Of a stretch of DNA of 40,776 nt, positions 34,102 to 40,776 are shown one piece after another. The translations under genes were made by a program, and so were the position numbers. The DNA is from an uncultured Sutterella sp. (GTDB taxonomy: Bacteria > Pseudomonadota > Gammaproteobacteria > Burkholderiales > Burkholderiaceae_F). Where the stretch lies: the NCBI GenBank assembly GCA_902463725.1, contig CABQGK010000017.1, positions 1-40,776 of the forward strand, written 5' to 3'. Each line of letters opens with the position of its first letter. The stretch's first letter is position 1. A model generated the notes under the pieces. It made no database searches. It saw nothing but the letters and a program-made list of their open reading frames with translations, and had not been told where the DNA came from.

Positions 34102-34272
34102 TCAACGACGCGCAAAAAACGCATACAGCACAAGGACTTGCAATCCTGCCGTCATCATCAGAAACTGTAGGTCCAACACGTTAATAGTTGAGATACGATC
34201 AATTGTGATAGTGCCGCCTATGCGGCAGCGATGAATGTCAACGAGTATTTGTATTCGATTAGCCTCGATCAA
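34102..34272 (-). CDS. candidate small membrane peptide or gene remnant
   Basis: An open minus-strand frame runs from after a TAG near 34350 to a TGA at 34102-34104. It has no ATG at a sensible place; a TTG at 34272 would give 56 residues. The C-terminal half reads like a membrane segment (FLMMTAGLQVLVLYAFFARR). It may be the 3' end of a decayed gene. I do not recognise the family. Confidence 0.25.
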   Translation of the reverse strand: MIEANRIQILVDIHRCRIGGTITIDRISTINVLDLQFLMMTAGLQVLVLYAFFARR

Positions 34273-34486
34273 GCGGTGGGACCTATACAGCGGGCTTTCT
34301 ACCGCTGCTGAGCGAGAGTTATGAGAGGAGAGAGAGTTGGAGGTGGGATTTTTGATCCACTAAATAGTCGATGATCTCGAGGGAAAAGTCACATGCCTTG
34401 AGATAATTTTTCAATCAGGTGTATAGAAAATACATACCACAAGGCCACTTACATAAGAGCCTTCCTCGCCGCAGAGAAGTGAGTTG
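34273..34486. other. non-coding stretch upstream of the AT-rich island
   Basis: No gene is seen. One hairpin, CAGCGG/CCGCTG (34288-34307), lies at the island side. The rest is the 3' flank of ftsB, with no clear T-run terminator. Confidence 0.4.
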
Positions 34487-34915
34487 CTAATGCCGGGCAG
34501 CAGGCGCGCGCTGATTTCGCGGCGCGTAGTAAAGGTCACCGCGTTTAGCGGTAAAGGTGGCGTGACCACTCGTCTTACCGTCCGCATTACGGTAGTCAGG
34601 CATCGAAGCACGCTCAGAGAGACGGCGTTCGTAATCGGCTGGGGTTTCGAGGCGGAAAAGCACCTCGCCCTGTTTAACCATGTAGAGCTCACGACGGGCA
34701 CGCTCTTCAATGGCTTCACTGCCATTTTCGAGCGACGCAAGCTCCGCTCGGAGCTCTTCATTTTTCTGCCGCTGAAGCTCGTTTTGTCGTAACTGCTCGG
34801 CTAAGTTGCGTCGCAAGTCTTCAGCATGAAACCACGCGCCGTCAGGCCCGAAGAGTTGATAAGACAACACTCCAAAGCACAGCATGAGTATCAAGGACGG
34901 CACGTGGCGCAGCAT
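34487..34915 (-). CDS. ftsB: cell division protein FtsB
   Basis: FtsB joins FtsL and FtsQ in the divisome. The 142-residue protein has one N-terminal membrane segment (about 5-22), a coiled coil (about 30-75, QLRQNELQRQKNEELRAEL), and the ERARRELYMVKQGEVLFRL motif typical of FtsB/DivIC. The tail beyond about 105 is charged and extended compared with E. coli (103 residues). It starts 25 bases after the eno stop, its usual partner. Confidence 0.9.
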   Translation of the reverse strand: MLRHVPSLILMLCFGVLSYQLFGPDGAWFHAEDLRRNLAEQLRQNELQRQKNEELRAELASLENGSEAIEERARRELYMVKQGEVLFRLETPADYERRLSERASMPDYRNADGKTSGHATFTAKRGDLYYAPRNQRAPAARH

Positions 34916-34940
34916 ATCGAATGGGCTCCTAAGCTAGGAC

Positions 34941-36230
34941 TTATTTGCGCAAGCAGTAGAAAGCGTCACGACCAGGATAGACCGCAACCCCTTCCAGATG
35001 CTCTTCAATACGAATCAGCTGATTGTACTTCGCAATACGGTCAGATCGGCTCATGGAACCCGTCTTGATTTGACCCGCATTAAGGCCAACCGCCAGATCC
35101 GCAATGGTGCTGTCTTCGGTTTCGCCAGAGCGGTGGCTCACCACGGCGGTATAGCCCGCGCGCTTAGCCATCTCAATGGCTTCAATCGTTTCCGTGAGCG
35201 TGCCAATCTGATTGACCTTGATGAGGATGGAGTTGGCCACTCCCTTCTCAATGCCTTCCTTGAGGATGGCCGGGTTGGTCACAAAGAGGTCATCGCCAAC
35301 GAGCTGCACGCGTTTGCCAAGCGCCTGGGTGAGCTTAGCCCAACCTTCCCAATCACCTTCGGCCATACCGTCTTCAATCGAAATGATCGGATAACGATCC
35401 ACCCAGCTCGTCAACACCTCGATCCATTCTTCAGCGCTCAGGGCACGACCCGAGGACTTCTTCATGACATAGCGACCGTTTTCATAGAACTCGCTCGAGG
35501 CGCAGTCCAAGCCAATCGCAATATCCTTACCCGCTTCAAACCCAGCCGCGGCAATGGCTTCCAAAATGAGCTCAATGGCTTCTTCGTGGCTTTCACACTT
35601 CGGCGCAAAACCACCCTCATCGCCCACTGCGGTCGACATACCACGGGCATTAATAATCTTCTTGAGCGCGTGGAACGTCTCGGCACCATAGCGCACCGCT
35701 TCGGAGAAGGTCGGCGCACCGAGCGGAATAATCATGAATTCCTGCAGGTCGAGGTTATTGTTCGCATGTGCACCACCATTGATCACGTTCATCATGGGCA
35801 CTGGCATCTGCATGGCGCCCATACCGCCAAAGTAACGGTAAAGCGGCAATCCCGACTCTTCAGCCGACGCGCGAGCCACGGCCATCGACACAGCAAGAAT
35901 GGCATTGGCGCCAAGTCGCCCTTTGTTTTCGGTTCCGTCGAGCTCAATCATCGTACGGTCGATGAAGGCCTGATCGGAAGACTCCATCCCGATGAGCGCA
36001 TCGGCAATCTCACCAGAGATGTTGGCAACAGCAGTCAGCACTCCCTTGCCGCCATAACGCTTCGGATCCTTGTCTCGAAGCTCGAGCGCCTCACGCACGC
36101 CCGTGGAAGCACCAGAAGGAACGGCCGCACGACCCATGGCACCACTTTCAAGCCAAACTTCAGCTTCGACGGTAGGATTGCCGCGACTGTCGATAATTTC
36201 GCGACCGATAATGTCAATGATTGCGCTCAT
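34941..36230 (-). CDS. eno: enolase
   Basis: Enolase interconverts 2-phosphoglycerate and phosphoenolpyruvate and is also a degradosome component in E. coli. The 429-residue protein is full length, with the start MSAIIDIIGREIIDSRGNPT, metal-binding Asp/Glu in ISIEDGMAEGDW and LVGDDLFVTN, the catalytic Lys in ILIKVNQIGT, and the signature SHRSGETEDSTIADLAVG. AAAGGGA lies 8 bases before the ATG. It follows kdsA, with a 7-bp hairpin (36259-36282) in the 53-base gap that lacks a T-run. Confidence 0.98.
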   Translation of the reverse strand: MSAIIDIIGREIIDSRGNPTVEAEVWLESGAMGRAAVPSGASTGVREALELRDKDPKRYGGKGVLTAVANISGEIADALIGMESSDQAFIDRTMIELDGTENKGRLGANAILAVSMAVARASAEESGLPLYRYFGGMGAMQMPVPMMNVINGGAHANNNLDLQEFMIIPLGAPTFSEAVRYGAETFHALKKIINARGMSTAVGDEGGFAPKCESHEEAIELILEAIAAAGFEAGKDIAIGLDCASSEFYENGRYVMKKSSGRALSAEEWIEVLTSWVDRYPIISIEDGMAEGDWEGWAKLTQALGKRVQLVGDDLFVTNPAILKEGIEKGVANSILIKVNQIGTLTETIEAIEMAKRAGYTAVVSHRSGETEDSTIADLAVGLNAGQIKTGSMSRSDRIAKYNQLIRIEEHLEGVAVYPGRDAFYCLRK

Positions 36231-36258
36231 TTGTATTGTCCCTTTAGGAATAGATGTT

Positions 36259-36282
36259 CGGCGCTTCGCTCACTGAGCGCCG
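36259..36282. repeat. hairpin between kdsA and eno
   Basis: CGGCGCT (36259-36265) pairs with AGCGCCG (36276-36282). No T-run follows on the minus strand, so it may affect mRNA processing or stability rather than end transcription. Confidence 0.45.
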
Positions 36283-36283
36283 T

Positions 36284-37153
36284 TTAACAAGATTGGTAGT
36301 CGTTGATGGAGTCTTCAAGCAAAGGCTGCGCCTTAACCACGCGGTCAATCTCAACCAAGCTTTCCAGTAGTGCAGCCATTTTTTCCAGTGGCACAGCGTT
36401 AGGGCCATCACTTTTCGCACAAGCTGGATTCGGATGCGTTTCCATGAAAAGCCCCGAGATCCCCGTGGCAACCGCTGCGCGCGCGAGCACAGGCACGAAC
36501 TGCCGCTGCCCGCCAGAAGAGCCACCATTTCCGCCCGGCAATTGTACGGAATGTGTTGCATCAAATACCACAGGCGCCCCCGTCTCTCGCATAATCGCCA
36601 AAGAGCGCATATCCGAGACGAGATTACCGTAGCCAAAGGAGGCGCCGCGTTCACAGACCATGAAATTGTCTGTCGGCAATCCCGCGCCGCGTGCTGCTGC
36701 TCGTGCTTTCTCAACCACATTCTTCATGTCGCTAGGCGCAAGGAACTGCCCCTTCTTGATGTTGACAGGTTTGCCAGAGAGCGCACACGCGTGGATAAAA
36801 TCCGTCTGCCGGCAGAGGAAAGCAGGCGTCTGTAAGACATCGACCACCGCAGCCACAAGCGGCACTTCCTCAGCCGTATGTACATCGGTCACAACAGGCA
36901 CACCGATTTCAGCTCGCACGCGAGCCAAAATCCTCAGTCCCTCTTCTATGCCTAGTCCACGGAAAGAGCTTTCGCTCGTACGGTTAGCCTTGTCGTAGCT
37001 CGCTTTAAAAATATAGGGAATGCCGAGTCTACCGGTGATTTCCTTCATGGTGCCCGCAATATCAAGCGCCATCTGCTCACTTTCGATCACACAGGGACCC
37101 GCCATCAGAAAAATCGGCTTATCAAGTCCGATATCAAAACCGCAAAGTTTCAT
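36284..37153 (-). CDS. kdsA: 3-deoxy-8-phosphooctulonate (Kdo-8-P) synthase
   Basis: KdsA condenses phosphoenolpyruvate with arabinose-5-phosphate to make the Kdo precursor of lipopolysaccharide. The 289-residue protein has the family motifs AGPCVIES, FKASYDKANRTS, TDVHTAEEVP and FDATHSVQLPGG. The ATG at 37153 (MKLCGFDIGLDKP) gives the normal length; the frame is open for 32 more codons upstream, which resemble no KdsA. PEP comes from enolase, encoded next to it. Confidence 0.96.
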   Translation of the reverse strand: MKLCGFDIGLDKPIFLMAGPCVIESEQMALDIAGTMKEITGRLGIPYIFKASYDKANRTSESSFRGLGIEEGLRILARVRAEIGVPVVTDVHTAEEVPLVAAVVDVLQTPAFLCRQTDFIHACALSGKPVNIKKGQFLAPSDMKNVVEKARAAARGAGLPTDNFMVCERGASFGYGNLVSDMRSLAIMRETGAPVVFDATHSVQLPGGNGGSSGGQRQFVPVLARAAVATGISGLFMETHPNPACAKSDGPNAVPLEKMAALLESLVEIDRVVKAQPLLEDSINDYQSC

Positions 37154-37266
37154 ATGCTGTCTCTTACTACTCGGAGAGGGGCTCTGCCGCGCGCGGCTAA
37201 TGCTAAACAGTGTGCCAAAGCGCACGACGACTTGCCTCACGCTCTCCATTCAATCGTGGTGTTACT

Positions 37267-37285
37267 GACCTTGTGCCGCAAGGTC
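37267..37285. repeat. hairpin in the kdsA upstream region
   Basis: GACCTTG (37267-37273) and CAAGGTC (37279-37285) form a perfect 7-bp stem with a 5-base loop, between the pyrG terminator and kdsA. It could belong to the kdsA leader. Confidence 0.4.
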
Positions 37286-37355
37286 GTTTAGTCAAACTAA
37301 GTGTATCCGAGCGCGCTACCCCTCGCGCAAGAACTTGTTCCAACTTGTTTACACG

Positions 37356-37395
37356 AAAAAGGCAGCGCGGACCGAACTCGCGGCTGGGCGCTGCC
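37356..37395 (-). terminator. Rho-independent terminator of pyrG
   Basis: GGCAGCGC (37361-37368) pairs with GCGCTGCC (37388-37395), and five T follow on the minus strand (37356-37360). It implies that kdsA-eno-ftsB has its own promoter or depends on read-through. Confidence 0.85.
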
Positions 37396-37428
37396 TCACT
37401 TCATGCGCTCGAATTTGAGCCCAGCCGA

Positions 37429-39087
37429 TTACTCGGCAGCGCCTTCCTTACGAGCCTTATGCTCAATAGCGGCTTCTACATACGCCTTAAAGAGCGGATG
37501 ACCGAAGCGCGGATTCGACGTGAATTCCGGATGGAACTGCACAGCGAAGAAGAACGGATGATTGGGCAACTCCATCATTTCAGGGAGATGCTCCGTGGGA
37601 GTACGAGCCGAAATCACCATGCCCTTTTCTTCAAACTGTGCCACATAGGCATTGTTGACTTCGTAGCGATGGCGATGGCGTTCAGCCACCACATCACCAT
37701 AGATCTTGTGTGCCAGCGTGCCTTCCTCAACCGGCACTTCCTGACGCCCCAAACGCATCGTCCCACCGAGGTCAGACGTTTCATCACGCTTTTGGATCTT
37801 GCCACTGCGATCCTGCCACTCGGTAATGAGCGCGACCACAGGATGGGCTGTATCGGGGTCAAGCTCCGTGGAGTTTGCACCACCCAAGCCGCATACGTGG
37901 CGAGCGAATTCCACCACCGCCATCTGCATACCAAGACAGATACCCAAGAAGGGGATCTTCTTTGTACGGGCGAACTCGATCGCCTTGATCATGCCTTCCG
38001 TACCACGCTTGCCAAAGCCACCAGGAACAAGAATTGCATCCACATCGCTCAGAATCTTTTCTGCGCCTTCTTCTTCAATCTGGCTTGCGTCCACAAAGCG
38101 CGTCTTCACCTTGGTAGAGGTGTGGATACCCGCATGGCAGAGCGCTTCATTGAGGGACTTGTAGCTATCGGCATAGTCCACATACTTGCCGACCATCGCA
38201 ATGGTCACCTCGCGCTCGGGGTTCTTAATGCGGTGGACAATGTTTTCCCAAGCGGAAAGATCAGCAGGCTTCGTCTCCAGACCAAGCTTCTTGCAGACGA
38301 TGTCATCGAGCCCCTGAGCGTGCAACATGAGCGGCACTTCATAGATCGTCTTCGCATCCGCAACACTGATCACACAGTCCATCGGGACGTTGGAGAAGAG
38401 CGAGATCTTAGCGCGTTCACCCTCGGGGATCATGTGCTCAGCGCGGCACAGAAGCAGATCAGGGTAGACCCCTTCTTCACGCAGCTTCTGCACGGAGTGC
38501 TGGGTCGGCTTGGTCTTGAGTTCGCCAGCCGAAGCAATCCACGGGCAAAGCGTCAAGTGGATAAAGCACGTATTGTTGCGACCAACGCGGAAGGACATTT
38601 GGCGAACGGCTTCCACAAAGGGCAACGATTCAATGTCGCCAACGGTACCGCCAATTTCAACCACAGCCACGTCAGGCTTGCCATCGAACGTGCTCGCAGC
38701 ACCACGCTGGATGAACTCCTGAATCTCATTGGTGATGTGCGGGATGACCTGAACGGTCTTCCCCAAGTACTCACCACGACGTTCCTTGTGCAAGACGCTT
38801 TCGTAAATCTGACCAGACGTAAAGTTGTTGGGCTTGTGCATCTTCGTGGAAATGAAGCGCTCATAGTGACCCAAGTCCAAATCGGTCTCGGCACCGTCCT
38901 CCGTCACGAACACTTCGCCGTGCTGGAAGGGCGACATCGTGCCCGGGTCGACGTTAATGTACGGATCGAGCTTGATCATGGTGACCTTGAGGCCACGAGA
39001 TTCAAGGATAGCCGCCAAAGAAGCGGCGGCGATGCCTTTACCCAAAGAAGAGACAACGCCGCCGGTAACAAATACGTACTTGGTCAT
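37429..39087 (-). CDS. pyrG: CTP synthase
   Basis: PyrG makes CTP from UTP, ATP and glutamine. The 552-residue protein has the N-terminal synthetase domain (MTKYVFVTGGVVSSLGKGI, with a P-loop-like motif) and a C-terminal glutamine amidotransferase with nucleophile Cys in FLGICLGMQ and the His-Glu pair in VQFHPE. The ATG at 39087 gives the family start, with GGGG 6 bases upstream; a GTG 12 bases earlier is not supported. Confidence 0.97.
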   Translation of the reverse strand: MTKYVFVTGGVVSSLGKGIAAASLAAILESRGLKVTMIKLDPYINVDPGTMSPFQHGEVFVTEDGAETDLDLGHYERFISTKMHKPNNFTSGQIYESVLHKERRGEYLGKTVQVIPHITNEIQEFIQRGAASTFDGKPDVAVVEIGGTVGDIESLPFVEAVRQMSFRVGRNNTCFIHLTLCPWIASAGELKTKPTQHSVQKLREEGVYPDLLLCRAEHMIPEGERAKISLFSNVPMDCVISVADAKTIYEVPLMLHAQGLDDIVCKKLGLETKPADLSAWENIVHRIKNPEREVTIAMVGKYVDYADSYKSLNEALCHAGIHTSTKVKTRFVDASQIEEEGAEKILSDVDAILVPGGFGKRGTEGMIKAIEFARTKKIPFLGICLGMQMAVVEFARHVCGLGGANSTELDPDTAHPVVALITEWQDRSGKIQKRDETSDLGGTMRLGRQEVPVEEGTLAHKIYGDVVAERHRHRYEVNNAYVAQFEEKGMVISARTPTEHLPEMMELPNHPFFFAVQFHPEFTSNPRFGHPLFKAYVEAAIEHKARKEGAAE

Positions 39088-39131
39088 GAAAAGCCCCACG
39101 CAAGGAGGTAGAGATTAAAAATAAAACGGTG

Positions 39132-39137
39132 ATTATA
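39132..39137 (-). promoter_or_regulatory. -10 element of pyrG
   Basis: A perfect TATAAT on the minus strand lies about 45 bases upstream of the pyrG start, preceded by GGG. No good -35 is seen, though TTGTGC lies 10 bases above it. Confidence 0.5.
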
Positions 39138-39205
39138 CCCTCAAGAGGCACAATCCTGCAGGCAGGCAAGCACAAGACTTGCATCAGCTTTGTCCACAAC
39201 GACAA

Positions 39206-39227
39206 AGGAGAGGTTTACGCCTCTCCT
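39206..39227 (-). terminator. terminator of the cation diffusion facilitator gene
   Basis: AGGAGAGG (39206-39213) and CCTCTCCT (39220-39227) form a perfect 8-bp stem. TTTGTCGTTG follows on the minus strand, a weak T-rich tail. Confidence 0.65.
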
Positions 39228-39315
39228 ACTGCCTCTGCCACTCAATAAGAACAGATGCCCCTATTCTAAGGGAAAGCCTCTAGCGCTGTCTGCTCTCGTG
39301 ACGGGTCAAAAAGAA

Positions 39316-40380
39316 TTAGCCCAACTTATCTGCATCAAGTTCCGTTGTGCAGAGCGTCACTTCAGGCTCCTCAGAAAAGTCTGTCTTACAGAGTCCTTCC
39401 TGACAAACGGGGCAGTCCTTTTCATCCCCTGAGAAGTGCCACTCTGGCTGAACGGTTACGTGATCAATACCGAATTTCTCGTGAATCGTCACGCGGATCG
39501 CGTCCAAAATCTTAGGCCAACACTCTGGACTTTCAATCAAGACGTGGCACTGCACAGCACCGTGACCAGGGCTCATCGTCCAGACATGCAAGTCATGCAC
39601 ACGCTCAACACCGGCAATCGACTCAATCTGACGCCCTACCGAGAAGTAGTTCACGCCCTCAGGCGTTCCGTCCAACAGCACACGACTCGTGTCACGAAGA
39701 ATCTCATAAGTGGCGTGCAACAACAACACCCCCACCAACATTGAGAGTATGGGGTCGACAATCGTGGGGCCGCCAAAATAAATGACGGCACCTGCCGTAA
39801 TGGCCGCAACAGAGCCCAACAGGTCACCCATCACATGCACAAGGGCAGCGCGCGTATTCATATTCTTCTTGTCTCGCGACAAGGAGAGTGCCACCAAAAT
39901 ATTGATGACCATGCCTACCGTTGCAATCAGCATCACGGAGAGCCCCGAGACACTTTGCGGCTCAGCAATACGACCAATCGCTTCGATGAAAATCCAAGCT
40001 ACCACCCCCAACATGATCAGACCATTGATGAATCCCGCCAACACTTCAACGCGTCCATGGCCAAAAGTGTGCACACTGTCCACACCCTTTTGCGCAATGC
40101 GGTTGGCAACGAGTGCAAAGAGCAAACTCGCCGAGTCGGTGATCATGTGGCCCGCATCCCCGACCAATGCCAGCGAATTTCCCCAAAGGCCGCCAATGAG
40201 TTCAATCACCGAAAAGGTGCAGGTGAGCAGGACTGCAAACCCCAGTACCGACGTCTTCGTCTTGTCAGCTGCGTGACGCCAGCGGCTGTCCCCTTGTCCA
40301 TGGCTCGAGAATTCCGATACGGGTTCTTGTTCTTTCTTAGTTAACGTAGCGGTTGTCATTTTCGTTTTTCTACTCTTCAT
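39316..40380 (-). CDS. cation diffusion facilitator (CzcD/ZitB-like metal exporter)
   Basis: CDF proteins exchange Zn, Co or Cd for protons across the inner membrane. The 354-residue protein has six predicted membrane segments, the metal-site motifs DAGHMITD in helix 2 and HVMGD in helix 5, and a cytoplasmic C-terminal domain with HDLHVWTMSPG. The His pattern (HxxxD and HxxxD) is the Zn-type signature. The tail has an extra CPVCQEGLC motif and a His-containing N-terminus, both possible metal sensors. The start is uncertain: ATGs at 40380 (used) and 40359 both lack a clear ribosome site. Confidence 0.9.
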   Translation of the reverse strand: MKSRKTKMTTATLTKKEQEPVSEFSSHGQGDSRWRHAADKTKTSVLGFAVLLTCTFSVIELIGGLWGNSLALVGDAGHMITDSASLLFALVANRIAQKGVDSVHTFGHGRVEVLAGFINGLIMLGVVAWIFIEAIGRIAEPQSVSGLSVMLIATVGMVINILVALSLSRDKKNMNTRAALVHVMGDLLGSVAAITAGAVIYFGGPTIVDPILSMLVGVLLLHATYEILRDTSRVLLDGTPEGVNYFSVGRQIESIAGVERVHDLHVWTMSPGHGAVQCHVLIESPECWPKILDAIRVTIHEKFGIDHVTVQPEWHFSGDEKDCPVCQEGLCKTDFSEEPEVTLCTTELDADKLG

Positions 40381-40404
40381 AGCAAGGACATACTCAAAGC
40401 ACAA

Positions 40405-40576
40405 CCTCTGAGCAATGCCTTATTTTTGTATTATGCGCACATGTTAAAAATCTCATAACTAAAATGCAACGCGCAGTCGAAAACGATAATCGATCTCTAT
40501 TAGATGGACGAACACCCCCTCTCAGTGATCACTGAGAAAGGCCGCTCAGGTTTCCTGTTACAAACGTGCTTTGTGC
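40405..40576. other. intergenic region upstream of the CDF gene
   Basis: No gene is seen. It holds TTGCAT - 17 bases - TAACAT on the minus strand, a weak promoter candidate for the CDF gene, and a perfect 18-bp palindrome TCTCAGTGATCACTGAGA (40520-40537). Confidence 0.4.
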
Positions 40577-40648
40577 TTAGAAAGCGTAGCGCACACCCAC
40601 TTTACCACCCACGGTTGAGGAGCCGCCACGGCTCCACTCCCATCAAGC
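40577..40648 (-). pseudogene. decayed 3' end of a second autotransporter
   Basis: Reading the minus strand, the stretch ending at TAA (40577-40579) encodes WEWSRGGSSTVGGKVGVRYAF. Its last 12 residues match the end of the intact autotransporter (SVGGKVGVKYLF) almost exactly, including the final Phe. Directly upstream in the same frame is a TGA, and the sequence beyond to 40776 does not resemble a barrel in any frame I checked. So only the last 20 or so codons survive here, from a deletion or rearrangement. Confidence 0.55.
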
Positions 40649-40776
40649 TAAAAATTTCTCTTCGCAACGTGCAGCCAGAGCTCCCCCTCTCTCACACACA
40701 AAAGAGCGGCGCTCCCGACTACCTGAACTCCCGAAAAACAGATCCCTAGCAGTATCAAACTCTTGATGCCAATCAA

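Noticed and set aside
34998..36287. 429-codon plus-strand open frame
   Set aside because: Antisense shadow of eno with low-complexity His/Arg composition.
37210..39111. 633-codon plus-strand open frame
   Set aside because: It lies exactly opposite pyrG, whose protein is unmistakable; the opposing translation is His/Arg-rich and resembles no family.
1..40776. tRNA or rRNA genes and CRISPR arrays
   Set aside because: No cloverleaf with TTCRA-type T-loop, no rRNA signature and no regularly spaced short repeats were noticed; a tRNAscan or minced run would settle it.

Overview
The window (40,776 bases, roughly 50-55% G+C outside one AT-rich island) is chromosomal DNA of a Gram-negative betaproteobacterium. 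Gene content (bamC, kdsA, rne, a type Va autotransporter with an extended signal peptide) and gene order (lplT-alr-radA, rluC divergent from rne, pyrG-kdsA-eno-ftsB) fit Burkholderiales. The ESPR autotransporter and the secreted flavoprotein without its own haem domain suggest a gut-type Sutterellaceae (Sutterella/Parasutterella-like). That placement is inference.

Layout. 1-146: 3' end of a gene entering from the left, possibly a transposase. 247-3700 (minus): an orphan UreE-like metallochaperone with a huge Cys/His tail, radA, alr. 4060-5511 (plus): a short leader ORF and lplT. 5629-10336 (minus): sbcC and sbcD, one base apart. 10572-12014 (minus): a secreted FAD-dependent reductase/dehydrogenase. 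12355-14126 (minus): an HAD phosphatase and rluC. 14157-15672: a 1.5-kb stretch without a convincing gene but with many stable stem-loops, leading into rne (15673-19428, plus), then gluQ and rclA. 21970-24296 (minus): a SlyD-like prolyl isomerase overlapping a DUF805 membrane protein, then bamC. 24591-26782 (minus): a SAM methyltransferase, an M50 site-2 protease and a PHP phosphatase. 27069-27995 (plus): hslO. 28133-33637 (minus): an 1834-residue autotransporter with three 534-bp in-frame repeats, preceded by an island of about 18% G+C. 34487-39087 (minus): ftsB, eno, kdsA, pyrG. 39316-40380 (minus): a cation diffusion facilitator. The right edge carries the decayed 3' end of a second autotransporter.

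Most genes are housekeeping: DNA repair (radA, sbcCD), RNA decay and modification (rne, rluC, gluQ), envelope (alr, lplT, bamC, kdsA, ftsB), CTP synthesis and glycolysis (pyrG, eno). A second theme is metal and redox stress: the UreE-like protein, rclA, hslO and the CDF exporter. The parts most worth a second look are the structured region upstream of rne, the UreE-like protein that lacks the canonical histidine but has 22 Cys and 20 His in its tail, and the repeat-bearing autotransporter with its AT-rich upstream island.
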